Part shown: positions 1-5,159 of the stretch, in pieces
Layout of the letters: each line of letters starts with the position of its first letter
Position numbering within the stretch: the first letter of the stretch is position 1
From: Patescibacteria group bacterium
GTDB lineage: Bacteria; Patescibacteriota; Minisyncoccia; Minisyncoccales; JASEJS01
Direction of reading: 5' to 3'
Assembly: GCA_030016765.1 (NCBI GenBank)
Contig: JASEJS010000014.1
Location: 1-14,981 of the forward strand
Length of the DNA stretch: 14,981 nt
The notes under the pieces: model-generated
What the model was told of the DNA's origin: nothing
Databases searched by the model: none
Seen by the model: the letters and a program-made list of their open reading frames with translations, nothing else
Program-made: the position numbers and the translations under genes

Positions 1-202
1 TCGTTACAATGTGATTTTTCGAGCCAGAAGGTGGCTTTACAGTAATTGTCCCTAGTCTTCCTGGTTGTGTTACCTATGGTCGAGATCTTAGAGAAGCTAA
101 AAAATGGCAATTGATGCAATTAAGGGATATATTGCTAGCTTAAAGAAACACAAAGAGTCAATTCCAACCGATGAAGAGAGCTTTTTTACCTCAATTGATT
201 AA
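1..202 (+). pseudogene. HicB-like antitoxin relic, two frameshifts
   Basis: Translation in three successive frames gives one continuous HicB-type antitoxin sequence. YNVIF (5-19) is followed by EPEGGFTVIVPSLPGC (21 onward), then VTYGRDLREAKK, then MAIDAIKGYIASLKKHKES and a TAA at 200-202. The EGGF...VPSLPGC stretch and the following EAKKMAIDAI helix are typical of the HicB N-terminal RNase-H-like fold, which in intact systems neutralises the HicA mRNA-cleaving toxin. The frame breaks at base 20 (one extra base) and in the A-run 99-104, where seven A would restore the frame but six are present. The 5' end lies outside the window, so only about 65 codons are visible. No convincing hicA follows; the next 90 bases read partly as a short helical peptide without HicA motifs. 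Either this is a decayed toxin-antitoxin locus or the breaks are homopolymer assembly errors. Confidence 0.6.
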
Positions 203-291
203 TTTAGAAAAAAAGCCGCAGAATTACTTAGAAAAGCTGCTGATTTTACTGCCATCTAAAAGAAATTACTAAGGCAAAGAAATTTCTTTTT

Positions 292-321
292 AAAAAATAG
301 GCCTCACTAAAGGCTTTTTTT
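292..321 (+). terminator. intrinsic terminator, probably bidirectional
   Basis: An A6 run (292-297) precedes a short GC-rich stem, GCCT (301-304) paired with AGGC (311-314) around a 6-nt loop. A T7 run (315-321) follows directly. The A and T runs can extend the stem, so it could work in both directions. It separates the HicB relic from the promoter of the ribosomal/RNase operon. Confidence 0.6.
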
Positions 322-332
322 ATTTCTAACTC

Positions 333-361
333 TTGCTAAAATTATTTTTTCCTGTTATTCT
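333..361 (+). promoter_or_regulatory. promoter for rpmF operon (leaderless start)
   Basis: A -35 box TTGCTA (333-338), a 17-bp spacer and a -10 box TATTCT (356-361) match the housekeeping sigma-70 type. The ATG of rpmF begins six bases after the -10 box, where transcription itself should start. The mRNA would therefore have essentially no 5' leader, and no Shine-Dalgarno sequence is present. Confidence 0.65.
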
Positions 362-367
362 AAAAAT

Positions 368-664
368 ATGGCAGTGCCAAAGAAGCGTCTTACCAAAGGA
401 AAAAGAGAAAAAAGAAGAATGCATATTTTTTTGAAGGAGCCCTCTTTAATTAAATGTCCCAAGTGTGGAAAACCAATGAGGCCCCATACAGTTTGTCTAA
501 ATTGTGGTTATTATAAAGGAGTAGAAGTGATTGATGTTTTGAAAAAATTAACTAAAAAAGAGAGAAAGAAAAGGGAGAAAGAAATGGCTATTAAAGAAAA
601 GGAAGAAAGAAAAGAGGCCAAAAAAGAAAAACCTTTAACCTTAGAGGAACTTTCTAAAAAATAA
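368..664 (+). CDS. rpmF: 50S ribosomal protein bL32 with charged C-terminal extension
   Basis: This is a structural protein of the large ribosomal subunit. The N-terminus MAVPKKR...KREKRR is the family signature. A zinc ribbon follows, with C30-x2-C33 and C43-x2-C46, then GYYKGVEVID, which is the end of the usual protein of about 57-60 residues. A further ~40 residues rich in Lys and Glu (about 58-98) follow that are not part of the core fold. Such tails on small ribosomal proteins are seen in CPR-type genomes, and S16 nearby shows the same habit. The start is fixed by the conserved MAVPK and by the promoter immediately upstream. It is the first gene of an rpmF-nusB-rnc-rpsP run, with only two bases to nusB. 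Confidence 0.95.
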   Translation: MAVPKKRLTKGKREKRRMHIFLKEPSLIKCPKCGKPMRPHTVCLNCGYYKGVEVIDVLKKLTKKERKKREKEMAIKEKEERKEAKKEKPLTLEELSKK

Positions 665-666
665 GT

Positions 667-1089
667 ATGTCTTCACGTCATTTGTCACGTTCAATAGTTA
701 TGCAATCTCTTTACGAGTGGGATTTTTCTGGTAAAAAGTCAGATTTGAAAAAGATTGTTGAAAAAAATATTAAGGAATTTGGGCCAGGATTAGAAGACCA
801 AACTTTTGTTTGGCAATTAATTAATGGAGTAATTGAGAAATTACCTGAAATTGATAAAATTATTGAAAAAGCAGCTCCGGAATGGCCAATCGAACAAATC
901 AATATTATCGATAGAAATGTTTTAAGAATCGGGCTTTATGAGTTATTATTTGGAAATAAAGAAGAAGTCCCTCCAAAGGTGGCAATTAATGAGGCAATTG
1001 AGCTGGCTAAAACTTTCAGTGGAGAAAGTTCAGGAAAATTTATTAATGGAGTCTTAGGTACAGTTTATAAAAAAATAGAAAAAAAATGA
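667..1089 (+). CDS. nusB: transcription antitermination factor NusB
   Basis: NusB binds boxA RNA together with S10 (NusE) and supports antitermination during rRNA transcription. At 140 residues it has the usual family length. It is all-helical, with the expected signatures: SRHLSRSIVMQSLYEWD at the N-terminus, ERNVL-like DRNVLRIGLYELLF around residues 80-93, and VAINEAIELAKTFSGESSGKFINGVLG at the C-terminus. There is no Shine-Dalgarno sequence; the ATG follows the rpmF stop after two bases, so translation is probably coupled. Its TGA stop overlaps the rnc start codon (ATGA). The position between a ribosomal protein gene and RNase III suits its role in rRNA synthesis and processing. Confidence 0.94.
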   Translation: MSSRHLSRSIVMQSLYEWDFSGKKSDLKKIVEKNIKEFGPGLEDQTFVWQLINGVIEKLPEIDKIIEKAAPEWPIEQINIIDRNVLRIGLYELLFGNKEEVPPKVAINEAIELAKTFSGESSGKFINGVLGTVYKKIEKK

Positions 1090-1775
1090 AAGACTTTAAA
1101 TTGTTGGAAAAAAAATTAAATTTGAAATTTAAAAATAAAGATTTATTAATTCAAGCTTTTTGCCACCGCTCTTATTTGAATGAAAACCCAGATTTTCCCT
1201 TACCTCACAATGAAAGACTTGAATTTTTAGGGGATGCTGTTTTGGAATTAGTTGTTACTGAATATCTTTATCAAAAATATCCCAAAAAATCAGAAGGAGA
1301 ATTAACCAATTGGCGGGCAGCCTTAGTGAATGCTAAGATGCTTTCTCAAATTGCTAAGGATTTGGATTTTAACAACTTTTTATTGCTTTCTCGAGGAGAG
1401 GCCAAAGAACTGGGCAAAGCCAGAATGTACATTTTGGCTAATACCTTTGAAGCCTTTATTGGGGGATTATATCTTGATCAAGGATATCAAGTTTGTAATG
1501 AATTTGTTAAAAAACATTTAATCAAAGAGTTGCCTCGGATCATTGAAGCTGGTCTTTTTAAAGATGCCAAATCTCGCTTTCAGGAAGAGGCTCAGGAAAG
1601 AGTAGGAATTACCCCTACTTATAAGGTTTTGGAAGAATGGGGGCCAGACCATGCCAAACACTTTATCATTGGTGTTTTTTTAGGTGAGCAATTGGTAGCT
1701 AAAGGTGAAGGTTCTTCAAAACAAGAAGCTGAAGAAGAGGCAGCCGAGTCTGCCCTTGAAGTTAAAAATTGGTAA
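1086..1775 (+). CDS. rnc: ribonuclease III
   Basis: RNase III is the double-strand-specific endoribonuclease that processes rRNA precursors and structured mRNAs. It has an N-terminal endonuclease domain (about 1-150) with the signature HNERLEFLGDAVLEL, giving E43, E46 and D50. The second acidic cluster lies at residues 117-125. A C-terminal double-stranded-RNA-binding domain (about 157-227) has the typical GEGSSKQEAEEEAA helix. At 229 residues it is full length. In the second catalytic motif the codon at residue 119 is AAT (Asn), where E. coli has Asp114; the partner Glu (E122, E. coli E117) is kept. The gene overlaps nusB by four bases and is followed one base later by rpsP, so it is part of the same transcript. 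Confidence 0.95.
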   Translation: MKDFKLLEKKLNLKFKNKDLLIQAFCHRSYLNENPDFPLPHNERLEFLGDAVLELVVTEYLYQKYPKKSEGELTNWRAALVNAKMLSQIAKDLDFNNFLLLSRGEAKELGKARMYILANTFEAFIGGLYLDQGYQVCNEFVKKHLIKELPRIIEAGLFKDAKSRFQEEAQERVGITPTYKVLEEWGPDHAKHFIIGVFLGEQLVAKGEGSSKQEAEEEAAESALEVKNW

Positions 1776-1776
1776 T

Positions 1777-2118
1777 ATGTTGGTTATTCGTCTTTTTCGA
1801 GTGGGTAAAAAAAATCAGCCTTCTTTCAAGATAATAGTCACTGATAAAAGAAGGCCGCCTAGAGGAGGCCGTTTTGTGGAAGAGGTTGGTTTTTACAATC
1901 CCTTAACTAAAGAAAAAATTTTGAGGGCAGAGCGAATTAAATATTGGCTTTCAGTTGGAGCTAAAATTTCAGCTACCGTTTACAATTTATTAACTTCTGA
2001 GAAAATCATTGAAGATAAAAAAATTCCTGTTCATAAAGTTAAAAAGATTGAAAAAAAACCAGTATCAGAAACTCCCAAGGAAGAGCCAAAAGCCAAAGAA
2101 GGTGAGCAAACACCTTAA
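1777..2118 (+). CDS. rpsP: 30S ribosomal protein bS16 with C-terminal tail
   Basis: S16 is a small-subunit protein needed for 30S assembly. The family core is plain: MLVIRLFRVGKKNQPSFKI, VTDKRRPPRGGRFVEEVGFYNP, and RIKYWLSVGAKISATVYNLL. The frame is open further upstream, to an ATG at 1705 inside rnc, but the conserved N-terminus MLVIRL begins at 1777, one base after the rnc stop, so that start is used here (113 residues). Residues from about 84 on form a Lys/Glu/Pro-rich low-complexity extension beyond the usual 80-90 residues. The rimM-trmD-rplS neighbours common in other bacteria are absent; groES follows after its own promoter. Confidence 0.95.
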   Translation: MLVIRLFRVGKKNQPSFKIIVTDKRRPPRGGRFVEEVGFYNPLTKEKILRAERIKYWLSVGAKISATVYNLLTSEKIIEDKKIPVHKVKKIEKKPVSETPKEEPKAKEGEQTP

Positions 2119-2139
2119 AGATAGTTGAGAATCGAGGGC

Positions 2140-2168
2140 TTGACAAGTTTTCTGTTAATTTCTAAAAT
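2140..2168 (+). promoter_or_regulatory. promoter for groESL
   Basis: There is a perfect -35 box TTGACA (2140-2145), a 17-bp spacer and a -10 box TAAAAT (2163-2168). It lies 22 bases after the rpsP stop and about 50 bases before groES, giving a leader of roughly 43 nt. The leader contains only a weak hairpin (GGTC 2176-2179 with GACC 2191-2194). No CIRCE element (TTAGCACTC-N9-GAGTGCTAA) is present, so HrcA control is not evident. Confidence 0.75.
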
Positions 2169-2218
2169 AGTCAAAGGTCGTAATGGCTAAGACCCTAGGA
2201 TATTAATAAAAACGAATT

Positions 2219-2509
2219 ATGAAAATAAAACCTTTATCAGATCATATTTTAATTGAGCCAATTAAAGAGGAAGAAAAAACTAAAGCTGGAATTTTACTTC
2301 CGGAAACAGCTGAAAAAGAGAAACCAGAACAGGGAAAGGTTATTGCTGTAGGTCCTGGAAGAAAGACTTCCTCTGGTAAAATTATTCCCCTGGAAGTGAA
2401 ACCAGGTCAAAGGGTTTTATTTACAAAATATGGTCCAAATGAAATTAAGATCGATGGCAAGGAATATCTCATAGCTAAAGAAGAAGATATCCTAGCCATT
2501 TTAGAATAA
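2219..2509 (+). CDS. groES: co-chaperonin GroES
   Basis: GroES is the heptameric lid of the GroEL folding chamber. At 96 residues it has normal length. The fold signatures are visible: MKIKPLSDHILIEPI at the start, and the mobile loop at about residues 17-33 with the hydrophobic GILLP tripeptide region that docks on GroEL. GKVIAVGPG, GQRVLFTKYGPNEIKIDGKEYLI and the C-terminal EEDILAILE follow. It has its own promoter and no Shine-Dalgarno sequence in front of the ATG. groEL follows after three bases, so the two are expressed together. Confidence 0.96.
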   Translation: MKIKPLSDHILIEPIKEEEKTKAGILLPETAEKEKPEQGKVIAVGPGRKTSSGKIIPLEVKPGQRVLFTKYGPNEIKIDGKEYLIAKEEDILAILE

Positions 2510-2512
2510 TTT

Positions 2513-4135
2513 ATGGCTGCCAAACAAATAAAATATCAAGAAATAGCTCGAAAAAAATTAAAAATTGGAGCTGATAAATTGGCTAATGCCGTAAAGGTTA
2601 CTTTAGGTCCGAGGGGAAGAAATGTAGTTTTAGATAAAGGTTTTGGAGCTCCAACTATTACCAATGATGGAGTAACCATTGCTAAGGAAATTGAATTAGA
2701 AGATAAAATTGAAAATTTGGGAGCAGAAATTATTAAAGAAGTGGCTGAAAAAACCAATGAGGTAGCTGGTGATGGAACCACTACTGCTGTTTTGTTAGCT
2801 CAATCCATAATTAGCGAAGGTCTTAAAAATGTTACCGCTGGAGCCAATCCCTTGGCTATAAAAAGAGGGATAGAAAAGGGAGTGGAAGCAGTAATAGCTT
2901 ATCTTAAAAAAATAGCTAAACCAATTTCTAAAAAGGAGGAAATTGCCCAAGTAGCTACCGTTTCTGCTGAAGATCCAAAGATTGGCAATTTAATTGCTGA
3001 GGCAATGGAAGAGGTCGGAAAAGATGGAGTAATTACAGTTGAGGAATCTAAAACCTTCGGCCTTCAAAAAGAAATTGTTAAGGGACTTCAGTTTGATCGA
3101 GGCTATATTTCTCCTTACATGATTACCGATCCTGAAAGGATGGAGGCCGTGTTTGAAGATCCTTATATTTTGATTACTGACAAAAAAATATCAGCCCTGA
3201 CTGAAATTTTGCCAGTTTTGGAATTAATAGCCAAAACTGGAAAAAAAGAATTAGTGATCATTGCTGAAGAGGTAGAAGGAGATGCCTTAGCTACTTTAGT
3301 AGTAAATAAACTTCGGGGAATTTTTAATACCTTAGCTGTAAAAGCTCCTGGTTTTGGTGAAAGAAGAAAGGAGATGCTTCAAGATATTGCTATAGTCACT
3401 GGGGCTCAATTAATTTCTGAAGAGGTTGGTTTGAAATTGGAAAATATTGAAATAAAACAATTGGGTTCAGCGAGGAAGGTCGTGGCCACTAAAGAAAATA
3501 CTACTATTATCGAAGGAAAAGGCAAAAAGGAAGAAATTGAAGCCAGAATTAAACAGATTAAAAAGGAATTAGAAACTACTGAATCTGAATTTGATAAAGA
3601 GAAACTACAAGAGAGATTAGCTAAGTTAGCTGGAGGAGTAGCCGTAATTAAGGTTGGAGCAGCCACTGAGGTTGAGCAAAAAGCCAAACAACATAAAACT
3701 GAAGATGCCTTAGCGGCTACCCGAGCGGCAGTTGAAGAAGGAATTTTGCCCGGGGGAGGAGTAGCCCTTTTGAGGGCCCTTCCAGTTTTAGAGAAACTTG
3801 AGGTTGAAGAAGAGGAGAAAACTGGAGTAAATATTTTAAAAAGGGCAATTGAAGAACCAATTCGTCAAATTGCTCAAAATGCTGGTATGGATGGTTCAGT
3901 GGTAGCAGAAGAAGTCAAAAAGAAAGGAGGAAATTATGGTTTCAATGCCCAAACCCTGGTTTATGAAGATTTAATGGCTTCTGGAATTGTTGACCCAACC
4001 AAAGTGGTTAGGTCAGCCCTGGAAAATGCAGCTTCTGCTGCCGGTATGTTTTTGACCACCGAATGTGTGGTGGCTGAGCAGCCTGAAGAGAAGAAAGAAG
4101 GAAGGGGAGTGTCTTCAATGCCTGAGGAATACTAA
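2513..4135 (+). CDS. groL: 60 kDa chaperonin GroEL
   Basis: GroEL is the ATP-driven folding chaperonin. It has 540 residues with the complete equatorial-intermediate-apical arrangement and no gaps. The phosphate-binding loop GDGTTTA places D87, and EDALAATRAAVEEG places the ATP-hydrolysing D398, both at the same numbers as E. coli. LGPRGRNVVLDKGFGAPTIT near the N-terminus and GGGVALLRAL after residue 410 are also typical. The C-terminus is GRGVSSMPEEY; the flexible Gly-Gly-Met repeat tail common in other GroELs is missing. The gene follows groES by three bases and ends in front of a strong hairpin terminator. Confidence 0.97.
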   Translation: MAAKQIKYQEIARKKLKIGADKLANAVKVTLGPRGRNVVLDKGFGAPTITNDGVTIAKEIELEDKIENLGAEIIKEVAEKTNEVAGDGTTTAVLLAQSIISEGLKNVTAGANPLAIKRGIEKGVEAVIAYLKKIAKPISKKEEIAQVATVSAEDPKIGNLIAEAMEEVGKDGVITVEESKTFGLQKEIVKGLQFDRGYISPYMITDPERMEAVFEDPYILITDKKISALTEILPVLELIAKTGKKELVIIAEEVEGDALATLVVNKLRGIFNTLAVKAPGFGERRKEMLQDIAIVTGAQLISEEVGLKLENIEIKQLGSARKVVATKENTTIIEGKGKKEEIEARIKQIKKELETTESEFDKEKLQERLAKLAGGVAVIKVGAATEVEQKAKQHKTEDALAATRAAVEEGILPGGGVALLRALPVLEKLEVEEEEKTGVNILKRAIEEPIRQIAQNAGMDGSVVAEEVKKKGGNYGFNAQTLVYEDLMASGIVDPTKVVRSALENAASAAGMFLTTECVVAEQPEEKKEGRGVSSMPEEY

Positions 4136-4161
4136 TTTAACTCAGATTACAATCTTATTGA

Positions 4162-4200
4162 ACAGCCTCGCCCCATTCTGGGGCGAGGCTGTGTTGTTAA
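4162..4200 (+). terminator. terminator of groESL
   Basis: A 13-bp perfect GC-rich stem (4162-4174 with 4180-4192) closes on a 5-nt loop ATTCT, followed by GTTGTTAAAA. The downstream T tract is weak and doubles as the -35 box of the next promoter, so groESL termination and initiation of the next gene are packed into the same ~60 bases. Confidence 0.85.
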
Positions 4201-4222
4201 AAGTTTTAAAATGAGATATAAT
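4194..4222 (+). promoter_or_regulatory. promoter for zinc-ribbon gene
   Basis: A -35 box TTGTTA (4194-4199), a 17-bp spacer and a consensus -10 box TATAAT (4217-4222) precede the ATG at 4233 by ten bases. Transcription should start within a few bases of the ATG, giving an almost leaderless mRNA. The -35 box abuts the groEL terminator stem. Confidence 0.75.
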
Positions 4223-4232
4223 TCCTTTAGTT

Positions 4233-4763
4233 ATGCTTTGTCCTCTTTGTAAAATTGGTTTAAAAGAAGCAATTCTTTGTAATATTGGAGTAAATTATTG
4301 CCCAAAATGTCTTGGAATTTGGTTTGAGGAAGAAGAATTAAGATGGGCCAAAGATGAAAAGGATAAAAATCTAAATTGGTTAGATATTGATCTTTGGAAA
4401 GATAAAAGTAAATTTAGAATTTCTAAAAATCAGAAACTCTGCCCAGTTTGTAATTTACCTCTTTATGAAGTGAACTACGGTGATTCAGAAATTAAAGTCG
4501 ATCTTTGTAATTTGTGTCAGGGAATTTGGTTGGACCGAGGAGAATTTAAAAAAATAATTGAGTATTTGAAAGAAAAAGCGAATTACGAAGTTTTAAATAA
4601 TTATCTTAAAAATTTATTAAAAGAAGCTTCAGAAGTTTTCACTGGTCCAGAGAGTTTTCGAGAAGAAGTTTTAGATTTTTTAATCATTTTAAAACTTTTA
4701 AATTATAAATTCGCTACTCAACATCCAGTCATTGCCAGAATAATTTCCCAACTTCCAAAGTAA
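4233..4763 (+). CDS. double TFIIB-type zinc-ribbon protein, function unknown
   Basis: This 176-residue soluble protein has two zinc ribbons of the zf-TFIIB type. The first uses C3-x2-C6 and C23-x2-C26, followed by LGIWFEEEEL. The second uses C70-x2-C73 and C92-x2-C95, followed by QGIWLDRGEF. The CxxCxGIW(F/L)(D/E)xGE signature is diagnostic of this family. Residues about 106-176 form a separate, mostly helical domain with EVFTGPESF and LLNYKFATQHP segments and a conserved-looking LPK end, which I cannot assign. There is no signal peptide or membrane segment. It has its own promoter and is not in an operon. Zinc binding is well supported; a role in nucleic acid or protein binding is only inferred from the fold. 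Confidence 0.85.
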   Translation: MLCPLCKIGLKEAILCNIGVNYCPKCLGIWFEEEELRWAKDEKDKNLNWLDIDLWKDKSKFRISKNQKLCPVCNLPLYEVNYGDSEIKVDLCNLCQGIWLDRGEFKKIIEYLKEKANYEVLNNYLKNLLKEASEVFTGPESFREEVLDFLIILKLLNYKFATQHPVIARIISQLPK

Positions 4764-4785
4764 ATCGAAGGAGTCGCATTTTTTA

Positions 4786-4880
4786 GGAGGAGTGCCAGAG
4801 TTTGGTTGAATGGGCGCGCCTGGAGAGCGCGTAAGCTGTGATGAGCAGCTTCGTGGGTTCGAACCCCACCTCCTCCGCCA
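4786..4880 (+). tRNA. tRNA-Ser (anticodon GGA), CCA encoded
   Basis: The acceptor stem GGAGGAG (4786-4792) pairs with CTCCTCC (4870-4876). The anticodon stem CGCGC/GCGCG closes the loop CTGGAGA, giving anticodon GGA (reads UCC/UCU, Ser). A long variable arm with an AGCTG/CAGCT stem is the class II feature of serine tRNAs. The T arm is GTGGG-TTCGAAC-CCCAC. The discriminator G4877 is followed by genome-encoded CCA. A T6 run at 4887-4892 may terminate it. No clear promoter is seen in front. Confidence 0.96.
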
Positions 4881-4920
4881 ACAACCTTTTTTATCGAGAA
4901 ATTGAGAGGCTTAAAAATTT

Positions 4921-5100
4921 GAGAAGGATTGGCGGGCTTTCAAGGTTAAAGGGCCCCTCAGGTTTTCCTTAACTGGCGTTGTTTCCTCTTTATCAACTCC
5001 CTTAGCCAAAGCCAAGATTAGTATTTTGTATGTTTCAACCTCTGAAACCGATTATGTTTTGTTGAAGAAAAAAATCTCCCCAGGGAAAAAGAAATTTTAA
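4921..5100 (+). pseudogene. C-terminal fragment of an ACT-domain (CASTOR/ACT_7-like) protein
   Basis: A 59-codon open stretch without a start codon reads EKDWRAFKVKGPLRFSLTG, then VVSSLSTPLAKAKISILYVS, then TSETDYVLLKKKIS and a TAA at 5098-5100. This matches the second half of the small ACT-domain proteins typified by GWRCLKVEGPLDFSLTGIL...LAEAGISIFAISTYDTDYILVKEE. The N-terminal half (about 65 residues) is missing: an in-frame TAA lies at 4913-4915 and the tRNA-Ser gene is just upstream. The end is also altered, since the final LEKA-type helix is replaced by a lysine-rich tail. I read it as a truncated relic next to a tRNA, not an expressed gene. Confidence 0.7.
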
Positions 5101-5116
5101 GCAGTATTTGCAACAT

Positions 5117-5145
5117 AAATGTTTAAGGTAGAACCTTAAACATTT
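5117..5145. repeat. 13-bp perfect inverted repeat upstream of first glycogen synthase
   Basis: AAATGTTTAAGGT (5117-5129) and its exact complement (5133-5145) flank a 3-base centre AGA. It ends 14 bases before the glgA-like ATG. It is AT-rich and not followed by a T run on the plus strand, so it is either an operator-like site, an mRNA 5' hairpin or a weak terminator for upstream transcription. The symmetry is observed; the role is not known. Confidence 0.7.
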
Positions 5146-5159
5146 TACGAACCAAAACT

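Noticed and set aside
171..273. Possible hicA after the HicB relic (MKRAFLPQLIN...)
   Set aside because: It is about 33 codons, lacks the HicA double-stranded-RNA-binding fold motifs and the catalytic His, and overlaps the relic.
1086..1089. Recoded UGA (code 25)
   Set aside because: TGA ends nusB and the kinase gene at the expected lengths, and no conserved protein contains an internal TGA.
1705..1776. Longer start for rpsP inside rnc
   Set aside because: The conserved S16 N-terminus MLVIRL begins at 1777; the 24 extra residues are the rnc C-terminal region read in another frame.
2119..2218. CIRCE/HrcA site before groES
   Set aside because: The TTAGCACTC...GAGTGCTAA pattern is not present; only a weak 4-bp stem is seen.
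3406..3687. Antisense open frame within groEL
   Set aside because: It mirrors the GroEL coding pattern and has no family features or start signals.
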